Assembly (NCBI GenBank): GCA_020634315.1
Contig: JACKBV010000002.1
Span: 186,001 to 250,000 of the forward strand
Direction: 5' to 3'
DNA length: 64,000 nucleotides
From: Ardenticatenaceae bacterium
GTDB lineage: Bacteria; Chloroflexota; Anaerolineae; Promineifilales; Promineifilaceae
Under the pieces are notes generated by a model. The model saw only the letters and a list, made by a program, of their open reading frames with translations, had not been told where the DNA came from and did not search any database. Position numbers and translations under genes: made by a program. How positions within the stretch are numbered: position 1 is the stretch's first letter; every line of letters starts with the position of its first letter. Shown piece by piece: positions 52,877 through 62,226 of the stretch.

Positions 52877-55357
52877 ATGATGGCTAATTTCAGCGACACC
52901 ATCCGGATCAGCTTTAACAAGTTTGTCAAGCAAAACCTGGCAAACTATCCTACCCAAACAACGGTAGAAGAAAACATCATGCAGAATTATCTGTATGCAG
53001 TAGCAACGGCCGTTCCGCTTGGAACGGTATCCGCAGCCTTTTACCTAGCCCTTTTCTTGATTACAGGTATCCCGCAAATACTTGCTGCAATGATGGTCAT
53101 GCTCCTGATTGTCGGCAGTTTCCTGCCCTTAACTTTCTTGGGGCGTGCAGGTCGTTTCCATCTTCTCGGATTAATAGGCACCAGTTATATAGCAATTCTT
53201 TATAGCCTGTTAGAGCTAATCTTTAGCAATGCTACCATTTATCTGGTCATCGGTGGCTTTGCGCTGATCATAGTTTTTGGCGCATTGCTCATTCCACAAC
53301 GGCGACTGGGTTGGTTGGCTATTGGACTGCTGTTCGCTGCGCTTATGACGCTTATTGAATACGTTGAACCCTTACCGCGCTACAACATCCAAGACTCCAT
53401 CCCCCTTAGCATTTTCATCCCCGCCATGACGGCCCTGGTCAGTGTGGTTTTGTTGCTCGAAGTATTCCGCAATCTGGTCGTCGGCAACATCCAGACCCGC
53501 TTGCTGATCATCATATCAATTGCCAGTGCAGTGCCCGCATTGGCCGTCGGCATCATTGCCAGCACGTTGTCCCAACGCGCCCTGACCCAAGCCGCAGAAC
53601 AGGCTCTTTTCAGCGCGGCGACACAAACGGCAACGGCCGTTGACACTTTCATCACCACCAATCTCAATATCACGCGCAATAACGCCAATTTACTCCCTTT
53701 TATTGATTATCTGAGTTGGCCCGCAGCAGACAGAACAAATTCCGTAGCCGAGCAGCAGGCACGCCAATTACTCTATCAATTGGCCCGTTTAGATCAGACA
53801 TACATTGCGTCCTACGCGCTGCTTGATGTAGAAGGCAATGTGCTGCTCGATACCGTTACCAGCAATCAGGGAGCCAACGAAGCCAATAGAACCTATTTTC
53901 AAGAAGCCCTCGCACGCGATCAAGAATACGTCAGCGATCTCCAGGTCGACGATAGTGGCGTTGGCCTTATCTTCACCGCGCCGATTCGCACAATCACCGA
54001 TGAAATGGTTGTAGGTGTCTTGCGCGTCCGCTACCGCATAGACGCCATTGAGCAGATTATCAAGGAAAACAACGATTTAGTCGGGGAAGATTCGACACCC
54101 CTTCTCCTAGATGAGTATCTGCTTCGGCTGGTCGATCTCCGCGCCCCAATCCTGCTTCTGGCACCAATTGCTCCCCTGTCAACGACAGACTTGGAATTGT
54201 TACGCGCTACAAATCGCCTTCCGCTCTCTTCCAATGCAGATACGGTTGGCTTAGCGGATTTTGCAACACTGCTGCAAAATGCTGATGCCGATCCCATCTT
54301 CACGACAGAAACACATCCCAATGAAGACAGCCCAGATTCGGTAGCTGTCGCCCACTTAACCACGAAACCATGGCTGGTAGCCTACCATGTTGAACAAGAA
54401 ATATTCCTGGTCCCCATACAAACACAACAACGCATCATGTTTTTTGCCACCATTGCCATTACCCTCAGCATCTTAGGGCTGGCAATCTGGCAGTCCAGGG
54501 CTTTTACCAGACCGATTCAAGAGTTAACAGATGCAGCCGAAAGAATCACAGATGGAGACCTGACAACAACAGTTCCCATCACCTCGCAAGATGAAATCGG
54601 CGTTTTAAGTGCCAGCTTTAATGCGATGACCTCGCAGCTTCAAGAATTGTTCAATACGATGGAGCAGCGTGTGCAGTCCCGTACAGAAGCGTTAACAATC
54701 AGTGCAGAAGTTGGGCGTCGCCTGACAACCATTTTGGATGAAAGCGAATTGGTACGTGCCGTCGTGCAACAAGTGCGTGATGCGTTTAGTTATTATCACG
54801 TACATATCTACCTGTTTGATAAAAACAAAGAAACTTTATATATGGCTGGTGGCACAGGGGAAGCTGGACGGCAAATGTTAGCTGCCGGTCATAGCATTAC
54901 ACCTGGGCGTGGTTTAGTCGGGCAAGCCGCCACCACTGGCGCGGTTGTCTTGATTTCAGATGTTGGGCAATCACCAGATTGGCTGCCCAACCCACTGCTG
55001 CCAGATACGCGTGCAGAAGCGGCCGTGCCAATTGCCCTGGGTGAAGATGTGCTCGGTGTCTTGGATGTGCAGCACAACCTCGTTAATGGATTACAAGATA
55101 TTGATACGGAGCTTCTTAGCTCCATTGCCAACCAGGTGGCGATTGCGCTGCGCAACGCCCGTCTTTATGCAGAGCGAGAAATACAAGCACAACGCGCCAC
55201 GTTAATCAACGATATTAACCAGAAGATTCTCAATACAACAGATATGTCAACGGCCATGCAAGTAGCTGTTCGTGAATTGGGCCGTATCTCCCAGGCAGAA
55301 TTAGTACGTATCAACTTGATCAGCGACACAACCAATGGCAAGGACAATGATGCCTAG
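52877..55357 (+). CDS. Multi-transmembrane Cache-HAMP-GAF sensor without output domain
   Basis: 826 residues. Order: about six hydrophobic helices (about 40-215); another helix (about 228-250); a dCache-type extracytoplasmic domain (about 255-510; ARLDQTYIASYALLDVEGNVLLD); a helix (about 515-535); HAMP (RPIQELTDAAERITDGDL); a coiled-coil stretch (EQRVQSRTEAL); a GAF domain (about 610-770; GRGLVGQAATTGAVVLISDV, LPNPLLPDTRAEAAVPI); and a 60-residue tail that looks like the start of a second GAF. No histidine kinase, GGDEF, MCP or phosphatase motif follows. It is the first gene of the array. Confidence 0.85.
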   Translation: MMANFSDTIRISFNKFVKQNLANYPTQTTVEENIMQNYLYAVATAVPLGTVSAAFYLALFLITGIPQILAAMMVMLLIVGSFLPLTFLGRAGRFHLLGLIGTSYIAILYSLLELIFSNATIYLVIGGFALIIVFGALLIPQRRLGWLAIGLLFAALMTLIEYVEPLPRYNIQDSIPLSIFIPAMTALVSVVLLLEVFRNLVVGNIQTRLLIIISIASAVPALAVGIIASTLSQRALTQAAEQALFSAATQTATAVDTFITTNLNITRNNANLLPFIDYLSWPAADRTNSVAEQQARQLLYQLARLDQTYIASYALLDVEGNVLLDTVTSNQGANEANRTYFQEALARDQEYVSDLQVDDSGVGLIFTAPIRTITDEMVVGVLRVRYRIDAIEQIIKENNDLVGEDSTPLLLDEYLLRLVDLRAPILLLAPIAPLSTTDLELLRATNRLPLSSNADTVGLADFATLLQNADADPIFTTETHPNEDSPDSVAVAHLTTKPWLVAYHVEQEIFLVPIQTQQRIMFFATIAITLSILGLAIWQSRAFTRPIQELTDAAERITDGDLTTTVPITSQDEIGVLSASFNAMTSQLQELFNTMEQRVQSRTEALTISAEVGRRLTTILDESELVRAVVQQVRDAFSYYHVHIYLFDKNKETLYMAGGTGEAGRQMLAAGHSITPGRGLVGQAATTGAVVLISDVGQSPDWLPNPLLPDTRAEAAVPIALGEDVLGVLDVQHNLVNGLQDIDTELLSSIANQVAIALRNARLYAEREIQAQRATLINDINQKILNTTDMSTAMQVAVRELGRISQAELVRINLISDTTNGKDNDA

Positions 55358-55448
55358 GCAAATAACAGCCGGTGACAGGCAATTTTAAAGGTAGAAACAG
55401 ATAACTTAGTTGTAGCAGGAAAGTGATTGACAAGGAGTACCCATTACT

Positions 55449-56468
55449 ATGACACAACATCAACCCCGACATCATATCAAAAACACCGTGTTTATCTTAT
55501 TGCTCCTGATAACGGCGCTTAGCCTTCTCATCAGTAGCTGTAGCACAGAAGAAAAACCCAAGACGTATCGTGTAGGCGTCTTAGTAGGGCTGGACTTTTT
55601 GTCCTTTATCACTGACGGTTTTAAAGAAGGGATGACGGAATTAGGTTATATTGAAGATGAAAACATCGTTTACGATATACAAGTAAGCGGGTTTGATATT
55701 GCTAATTACCAGAGCATTCTGCAAAAATTTGTCGATGATAAAGTTGACCTGATTTATGTATTCCCTACAGAAGCCTCTATTGAAGCCAAAGCTGTTGCTG
55801 AGAACAGTGGCATTCCTGTTGTATTCGATCAGGCCCTGATTGAAGGGATGGGATTGGTGGATAGCATCCGCGAACCGGGTGGCAATATAACTGGTGTACG
55901 TTTTCCCGGCCCAGATATTGCGGTGCGCCGGTTCGAGATTTTGCGAGAGGTGATTCCTGATGCTACTCAGATTTTAATCCCTTACCAAAAAGGGTACCCC
56001 ATTGTTCAACCACAGTTGGACATCCTCTACCCAGCAGCTGAAGCTGCTGGCGTTACTCTCATTGAAGCACCCGTCGAGATAGCGACTGACACGGCTTCCA
56101 TATTACAGCAAGTTGCAGGAGACACAGAGGTCGATGCGATTTTACTTCTAGCTGAGCCGTTGTTAGGCGTGCAAGAAGCACAAGATGCGATCCTTGCCTT
56201 TGCAAATGAACGGAAAATCCCAATAGGCGGTCTTTACATTCCTGTGGAAGAAGGATATGGGGGATTCTTCAGTTTAAACACCAATCCTTTTGAATCTGGA
56301 AGCTTGGCCGCTCCATTGGCCGACAAAATCTTCCAGGGCGTCCCTGCCGGCAGTATTCCTGTTGTCTCTGCAGAAATGTATCTGCAAATTGATTATGGTT
56401 TGGCACAGCGAATGGGGCTAGAGGTGCCGGAGGGGCTGCTCGTATTGGCAGATGAAGTTATTCGCTAA
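55449..56468 (+). CDS. ABC-type substrate-binding lipoprotein (TrpX/PF04392-like)
   Basis: 339 residues. Signal with lipobox LISSC. The domain contains YRVGVLVGLDF, GFKEGMTELGYIEDENIVYD, VDLIYVFPTEASIEAKA, GGNITGV and a C-terminal LQIDYGLAQRMGLEVPEG, the characteristic order of the ABC_sub_bind family (aromatic amino acids or similar ligands). No permease or ATPase gene is next to it. It lies between two sensor genes, so the ligand-loaded protein probably reports to a Cache sensor. GC and codon use look like its neighbours. Confidence 0.85.
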   Translation: MTQHQPRHHIKNTVFILLLLITALSLLISSCSTEEKPKTYRVGVLVGLDFLSFITDGFKEGMTELGYIEDENIVYDIQVSGFDIANYQSILQKFVDDKVDLIYVFPTEASIEAKAVAENSGIPVVFDQALIEGMGLVDSIREPGGNITGVRFPGPDIAVRRFEILREVIPDATQILIPYQKGYPIVQPQLDILYPAAEAAGVTLIEAPVEIATDTASILQQVAGDTEVDAILLLAEPLLGVQEAQDAILAFANERKIPIGGLYIPVEEGYGGFFSLNTNPFESGSLAAPLADKIFQGVPAGSIPVVSAEMYLQIDYGLAQRMGLEVPEGLLVLADEVIR

Positions 56469-56510
56469 TGTGGCATACAGCTCATGCCACAACAACTATG
56501 TGGCATGAGC
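56469..56510 (+). promoter_or_regulatory. Three-armed RNA switch-like inverted repeats
   Basis: TGTGGCAT (56469-56476) can pair with ATGCCACA (56484-56491), but the latter can also pair with TGTGGCAT (56499-56506), extended to a 12-bp perfect stem GCTCATGCCACA/TGTGGCATGAGC. The folds are mutually exclusive. It lies between the lipoprotein stop and the next sensor gene. There is no T-tract. Confidence 0.5.
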
Positions 56511-56532
56511 ATACTTATCGGGAAGGCGTAAT

Positions 56533-58287
56533 ATGCGAAACAGTCTTCGAACTCGGTTGATATTATATTTTGTCTCGTTAGCGACAGTTCCTATGATTTT
56601 CCTGGGCCTGGTTTTGGCGCAGCGTAATTTTAGCGTACTGTCAGATCAGGCTGTTGAGTTACAACGGGAAGTCGCACTGCGTATTGCCAATGAGGTGAGC
56701 GCTTTTATTCTTGAGCGTGAGAATGAACTACGTTTGCTAAACCGGGTACAAAACATCCAAGTGTTGGGTGAAGATTTGCAATTACGCATTTTGTCCGGTT
56801 TGTTGGCGACACAAAACACTTACGATGAGCTATCATTGGTCGATGCCAATGGCAAAGAAAAGCTCAGTGTCAACAGGCTTGGTACACGGTTAAATACACA
56901 ACGTGATTACGCTAATTCTCCCGAATTTGAAAATCCACAAGCCAGTGGTGAAACCTATTTTAGTCCGGTGCAATTTGATGATGAGACTGGCGAACCATTC
57001 ATGACCATTTCGCTGCCGACGTATGATTTGCGCAGCGGTGCGTTTAGCGGCATTTTGCGTGCTGATATTCGTTTCAAGCCGGTCTGGGATTTGATGAGTA
57101 ACGCCGACACGCCCGGCAGCGGTATTGTCTATGTGGTTAATGACCACAATGAAATCGTGGCACACCGTGATCCGACAGTTGTTTTAGGCACAACGCTGTT
57201 TGCTGTACCAGAAATAAATGGGTTTTATCCTGGTTTGGAAAGTGATAATGCGGCGATTGCTGTTGTTGCTGATTACTTTGGCGATGAGGTTCTTTACACG
57301 GTGGCTGAATTGCCAGGGGATGAAGCGATTGCGCTGGCTGGCGAAAATCTCTTTTTAACGGTAGGTATTCTCGTGGCGACGTTGGGGGTAGCTATCTTTT
57401 TGAGCTTCCTGGCGGTACGTCAGATTGTGCGCCCCATTGAAGGTATGGCGGCAACGGCACAGGCTGTTAGCGATGGTGACTTGTCGCAGCGCGTGATAGT
57501 CACCAGCCGTGATGAAATTGGGACATTGGGCGCGTCGTTTAATAGTATGACGGATCAGTTGCAGGAACTGATTAGTTCTTTGGAACAGCGTGTGGAAAGC
57601 CGCACGCGTGCCTTGGAAGCTTCTACGGAAATTGGGCGCCGCCTGGCAACCATTTTGAATTTACACCAGTTGGTGTCGGAGGTTGTCAACTTGATCAAGA
57701 CAACCTTTGATTATTATCATGCGCATATCTATCTGCTGGATGAAGCAACTCGTACCCTGGATATGGCTGGTGGTACTGGTGAAGTGGGACAGAGGATGTT
57801 AGCCAGTGGTCACAAGTTGCGTCTGGATCAGGGGTTAGTGGGTCGGGCGGCGACAACGAAAACGCCGGTGTTGATTCCTGATGTGACGCAAGACCCAACC
57901 TGGCTGCCGAACCCGCTGCTGCCGGACACATTGGCGGAAACGGCCGTTCCCATCATCTACCAGAACACAGTGCTTGGCGTGCTAGATGTGCAACATAACA
58001 TAACACACGGCTTGTCCGATGAAGATGTGCGCTTGCTGCAAGCCATTGCCAGCCAGGTCGCCATCGCTGTGCGCAATGCTCGCCTTTATGAACAAGCCCA
58101 ACAACAGGCAGAACAACAGACGACGATCAACGAAATTAGCCAGCGTATCCGTAAGGCAACCGATGTTGAGTCTGTGTTACAAATTGCCGCTCATGAGTTG
58201 GGTCTTGCACTGGGGGCGCGGCGAGCCAGTGTCGAGTTATCCCGTCCGACTGTGACAGATAACGGCCGTACCAAAGAGAGGGCATAA
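56533..58287 (+). CDS. Membrane Cache-HAMP-GAF sensor without output domain
   Basis: 584 residues. Helix 1 (about 8-30, after RNSLRTRLI); an extracytoplasmic Cache domain (about 35-270; YDELSLVDANGKEKL, YFSPVQFDDETGEPFMTISLPTYD); helix 2 (about 277-300); HAMP (RPIEGMAATAQAVSDGDLSQRV); a coiled coil (LEQRVESRTRALEAS); GAF (about 380-515; LDQGLVGRAATTKTPVLIPDV, LPNPLLPDTLAETAVPI); and a tail (INEISQRIRKATDVESVLQIAAHELG) that stops where a second GAF would continue. No catalytic output motif is present. It ends in an overlap with the next gene (TAATG). Confidence 0.88.
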   Translation: MRNSLRTRLILYFVSLATVPMIFLGLVLAQRNFSVLSDQAVELQREVALRIANEVSAFILERENELRLLNRVQNIQVLGEDLQLRILSGLLATQNTYDELSLVDANGKEKLSVNRLGTRLNTQRDYANSPEFENPQASGETYFSPVQFDDETGEPFMTISLPTYDLRSGAFSGILRADIRFKPVWDLMSNADTPGSGIVYVVNDHNEIVAHRDPTVVLGTTLFAVPEINGFYPGLESDNAAIAVVADYFGDEVLYTVAELPGDEAIALAGENLFLTVGILVATLGVAIFLSFLAVRQIVRPIEGMAATAQAVSDGDLSQRVIVTSRDEIGTLGASFNSMTDQLQELISSLEQRVESRTRALEASTEIGRRLATILNLHQLVSEVVNLIKTTFDYYHAHIYLLDEATRTLDMAGGTGEVGQRMLASGHKLRLDQGLVGRAATTKTPVLIPDVTQDPTWLPNPLLPDTLAETAVPIIYQNTVLGVLDVQHNITHGLSDEDVRLLQAIASQVAIAVRNARLYEQAQQQAEQQTTINEISQRIRKATDVESVLQIAAHELGLALGARRASVELSRPTVTDNGRTKERA

Positions 58288-60821
58288 TGCTTACCTGGAT
58301 CAAACAACACATGGCCCCACCTGTCTTCCCTGAAGACGACGATAAAACACGTGTTGCCCGCTTACTGAACATTATTTTGCTAGGTTTGCTGGTTCTCTTT
58401 ACCATTAACACGGTCATAGCCATCCTCTTCAACCCAAGTGCGCTTGGCTGGATACTCAACGGCGCTACCATCCTCATCGATATTGCTTTGCTCTACATGC
58501 TGCGGCGGCGTTATGTACGAGCAAGCAGTTGGGCTACGATCATCATATTTTGGGTATTCGCGATTTTGACCGGATACCTGGCATCGGGATTATCCATCAC
58601 CATTGTCACCAGTTTGTTCACACTCGTCGTGCTTGCTGGTGTCATCACAGGCCCTTCGGCTGCGCTGCTTTTTGCGATTCTCAGCATTGTCGCTGGTGGT
58701 GTTCTTTTTTACCTGGAAGCAATTGGACAAATTGTCCCTACTCTGACCGGGTCACGGCTCGTGAATGCAACTTCTTCTGCTGGGAACCTGCTTGCTATTA
58801 CAGCACTGGTCAACCTTACCCTCAGCGCCCTCAATACCACTTTGAAAAATTATCGGGCGACCAATCAGGCGCGGCAAGAAGCACAGGCATCCCTGGAAAC
58901 CCGCATTGAGGAACGGACCCGCGACCTGGCATTGGCAGCGGAAGTTGGGCGTAATCTCTCGCAGGTACACGACCAGGAAACCTTGCTTTCACAAGCTGTT
59001 GATTTAATTCGCGAACGCTTTAACCTTTATTATGTGCAAGTCTACCTCATCGATAGCACACAAAAAGTGCTGTTTTTGCGTGCAGGCACAGGGAATGTTG
59101 CGCAAGATTTGCTGCGTCGCCGACACAGCTTACCGGTTGACACGAAATCCATTAATGGTCGGGCAGTGTTTGAAAAACAAAGTGTTGTGGTCAACGACAC
59201 GAAGACAAGCAACTTGTTCAAACCCAATCCACTGCTCCCAGAAACACGCTCGGAAATGGCAATCCCTCTCATGGTTGCCGGGCAAGTGTTAGGCGTTTTG
59301 GATTTACAAAGCACACAACCAGGCAGCTTAAGGCAAGAATCGTTACCTGTTTTCGATGTTGTTGCCAGCCAATTAGCCATTTCATTGGAAAATGCACGTC
59401 TCTATGCCGAGGTTAGTGAGGCGAGAACCGAAGTAGAAACTTATTTGCGCCGGCTGACCCACGAAGGGTGGTCCGGTTATTTGAATGCGATTGATCGCCC
59501 GGATAAGTTGGTCTATACCTTTGATAATGAAACGGGAACGGCCGTATCCGCACAACCCCTCTCTTCTATTGCACCAGAGGAAAATGCGCTGCAAATCCCG
59601 ATCACCATTGCCAATGAAGCAGTGGGGATGGTGCGGGTTGAAGCAGATGACGATCAATACTGGACAGAAGAAAACCTCTCCCTGGTGTCAAACATTGCCC
59701 AACAAGTCGGGCAGCAAATCGAGAACTTGCGGCTCTTAGCCGAAGCAGAGCAATATCGGACAGAAGCGGAAACGGCCGTACGTCGTCTCAGCCATGAGGC
59801 ATGGCAAGATTACCTCGCCGCAAACGAAACCGGCACGCATGGGTTCGCTTACCGGGAAAACAAAGTCATCCCATTGCCTGGAGAAACCGACGAAGTTGGC
59901 GCAGCGCAAAGGGAACACATCTTACAACAGCCGCTCACCGTACAGGGTGAAACCATCGGCCATCTAGAAGTGGCTGGCTCCGGCGATGAAGAAACAGAAG
60001 CGTTGATTCAGGCCGTTAGCACGCAGCTGAGCAACCATTTGGAAAGTCTACGTCTGACCGATCAGACAGAAAGGGCGCTTGCGGCTTCGCAGCGCCGCAG
60101 CGCCGAGTTAAGTGTGATCAACGAGATTGCTCGTCAGGTTTCAGCCCAGCTAGAAATCACCCCCCTGCTAGAGACCATTTTAAATCAATTGCGACGTCTC
60201 CTGCCGCTGGATGCCTTTATGGTGGCGCAGTATGACAAAGCGCAAAACGTGTCTCATGTGCTCATGAGCTATGACAAAAATATCGGCATTGAATTAACGC
60301 TCCCGTCTATCCACATGGAGCCGTATCACATTACATATCAAATCATTCAAAGCAAACAACCGCAACTGATTCTGTATACCCAGGCAGAAGTGGATGAACT
60401 GCGCCGCAATCCGCCGCCGAATATGCTCAGTCAAGCGCACACGGTGATGGCATCGCTTATGTTTGCGCCAATGTTACGCGGCGAGGAAGCGGCCGGTGTA
60501 TTGTCGATCCAAAGTTATGAGGTCAATGCCTATACAGAAAGCGACCTGAATTTGATCAGCAGCATCGCCAACTATATTGCCACCGGCCTCCAAAATGCGC
60601 AGTTGTTTGAAGAAATTCAACGACGCGGAGAGAAAGAGCAGATTATTAACACGGTCAGCCAACGAATTCAAAGTGCGCTGACGATGGAAGAGGCTTTACA
60701 AACGGCCGTTGTCGAACTAGGCCGCGCTCTTCATGCACGAAACACGCAAATAGAGCTGGCATTACCCGCCGAGGCCAATGGCAATGGCGCGACACAGCCC
60801 GTAGATGCTGTCGCTCAATGA
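58287..60821 (+). CDS. Membrane protein with four GAF-like modules and no output domain
   Basis: 844 residues. About five or six helices (about 30-185); a coiled coil (LETRIEERTRDLALAAEVG); GAF 1 (about 220-370; LLPETRSEMAIPLMVAGQVLG); two related half-size modules (about 385-480 and 490-590), each starting RRL(T/S)HE(G/A)W and ending in an IxxQVxQQIENLRL-like helix; GAF 2 (about 605-785; DAFMVAQYD, MFAPMLRGEEAAGVLSIQSYE); and a short tail with the same INTVSQRIQSALTMEEALQTAVVELG style as its neighbours. There is no HAMP, Cache or kinase motif. It is likely a cytoplasmic signal hub of the array, translated together with the upstream sensor. Confidence 0.83.
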   Translation: MLTWIKQHMAPPVFPEDDDKTRVARLLNIILLGLLVLFTINTVIAILFNPSALGWILNGATILIDIALLYMLRRRYVRASSWATIIIFWVFAILTGYLASGLSITIVTSLFTLVVLAGVITGPSAALLFAILSIVAGGVLFYLEAIGQIVPTLTGSRLVNATSSAGNLLAITALVNLTLSALNTTLKNYRATNQARQEAQASLETRIEERTRDLALAAEVGRNLSQVHDQETLLSQAVDLIRERFNLYYVQVYLIDSTQKVLFLRAGTGNVAQDLLRRRHSLPVDTKSINGRAVFEKQSVVVNDTKTSNLFKPNPLLPETRSEMAIPLMVAGQVLGVLDLQSTQPGSLRQESLPVFDVVASQLAISLENARLYAEVSEARTEVETYLRRLTHEGWSGYLNAIDRPDKLVYTFDNETGTAVSAQPLSSIAPEENALQIPITIANEAVGMVRVEADDDQYWTEENLSLVSNIAQQVGQQIENLRLLAEAEQYRTEAETAVRRLSHEAWQDYLAANETGTHGFAYRENKVIPLPGETDEVGAAQREHILQQPLTVQGETIGHLEVAGSGDEETEALIQAVSTQLSNHLESLRLTDQTERALAASQRRSAELSVINEIARQVSAQLEITPLLETILNQLRRLLPLDAFMVAQYDKAQNVSHVLMSYDKNIGIELTLPSIHMEPYHITYQIIQSKQPQLILYTQAEVDELRRNPPPNMLSQAHTVMASLMFAPMLRGEEAAGVLSIQSYEVNAYTESDLNLISSIANYIATGLQNAQLFEEIQRRGEKEQIINTVSQRIQSALTMEEALQTAVVELGRALHARNTQIELALPAEANGNGATQPVDAVAQ

Positions 60822-60878
60822 TAATGCCCGGATACACAATATAGATCGTTACAGGATTTAGAGCAGGAGTAGTTAATC

Positions 60879-62159
60879 ATGATGACATCACACCAAACAA
60901 ACAAGCAGACAGGTCGTCATTTTTCGGCAAGGAGTGCTCGCTTATTCATCGTTGCGCTCGTTTTGCTGCTGCTGGCAACTGTGCTGATCGCCTGCCAGAC
61001 AACGACACAATCAGATGAAGAAGCAACGACAAGCACCACTGAACCCGTTGTCATCGGCGCGTCCTTGCCGTTAACTGGCCGTTTCAGTGAATCGGGTACG
61101 GCCGTACAGCAAGGGTATGAAGTGTGGGCAGCCCTGGTCAACGAGGCTGGTGGCTTGTTAGGTCGTCAGGTAGAGCTAATCATATTGGACAATGGTAGTG
61201 ATGCAGATACGGCCGTTGCCGATTACGAAAAACTGATCACCGAAGACAAAGTAGAACTGGTCATTGGCCCATTTTCCAGCGTCCTGGTCATCCCCACATC
61301 TGAAGTCGCCGCCAAATACGGCTATGCCTTCGTTGAGCCGGCTGGTGGCGCACCAGATGTTTTCAATCGTGGCTTAACCAACCTCTTCTTTGCACAGCCA
61401 GCCCAGTCAGCACGGCAAGCTGATCCCTTCGCCCTTTACCTCTTGGGATTACCAGCCGAACAACGCCCCCAAACATTTGCCGTTATCGGCCAGGATGACC
61501 CGTTTACCCTTGGCGTCATGAATCGTCTCAAAGAATTACTCGCCGACGGCGGCATGGATATGGTGCTAGATATCACCTATCCACCCGACACCACTGACTT
61601 TAGCGAAATCGCTGAGCAGGTAGCGACACTAGACCCAGACTTGATTCTTGGTGGCACGCAGTTGGGAGACAGCATTGACCAGATAAAAGCGTACCAGGCA
61701 GTGGCATACCAACCCCGTTTCGCTTACTTCACCAATGGCCCAACCTTGCCCGGCCCATTTCGCGGTGAGCTAGGGGCGGCAACAGAAGGTATCTTTTCCT
61801 CCGTTTCCTGGTTTCCAGAAGCTCGAGAGTATCAAAACACCGAATTTGTAACCGCCTATGTAGAGATGTTTGGCGGATCGCTTGGCGATGTGCCCGAAGA
61901 CGCCGCCAATGCTTTTGCTGTGGGCCAGATATTACAGCAAGGAATCGAAAACATCGGCGCGATTGATAATGCACGCCTGATCGAAGAGCTGCATCGCGGC
62001 TCCTACAACACCGTTATCGGACTTATGAGTTTTGACGATACCGGTGCACCGGAAGGAAGTTATTTATTATTGCAATGGCAGGGCGACAATTTCGTCATTG
62101 TTGGCCCGCAAGACCGTGCCGAGGTTGACCCTCTGGCCCCGCCCAAACCGGAATGGTAG
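60879..62159 (+). CDS. Branched-chain-amino-acid-type substrate-binding lipoprotein
   Basis: 426 residues. Lipobox LIAC; Thr/Ser-rich linker; a type I periplasmic-binding fold: VIGASLPLTGRFSESG, EVWAALVNEAGGLLGRQVELIILDNGSD and VELVIGPFSSVLVIPTSEVAAKYGY. This is the Peripla_BP_6/LivK-like family, which binds amino acids, amides, urea or aromatic acids. No transporter genes adjoin it. It sits directly before another Cache sensor with 67 nt between them, mirroring the arrangement at 55449/56533. AGGAG precedes the start. Confidence 0.87.
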   Translation: MMTSHQTNKQTGRHFSARSARLFIVALVLLLLATVLIACQTTTQSDEEATTSTTEPVVIGASLPLTGRFSESGTAVQQGYEVWAALVNEAGGLLGRQVELIILDNGSDADTAVADYEKLITEDKVELVIGPFSSVLVIPTSEVAAKYGYAFVEPAGGAPDVFNRGLTNLFFAQPAQSARQADPFALYLLGLPAEQRPQTFAVIGQDDPFTLGVMNRLKELLADGGMDMVLDITYPPDTTDFSEIAEQVATLDPDLILGGTQLGDSIDQIKAYQAVAYQPRFAYFTNGPTLPGPFRGELGAATEGIFSSVSWFPEAREYQNTEFVTAYVEMFGGSLGDVPEDAANAFAVGQILQQGIENIGAIDNARLIEELHRGSYNTVIGLMSFDDTGAPEGSYLLLQWQGDNFVIVGPQDRAEVDPLAPPKPEW

Positions 62160-62226
62160 AGACATCGACTAACATCTGCACAACACGCTTAAACTTGCAG
62201 CCCATTTCTGGAGAGGAATAGCTATT

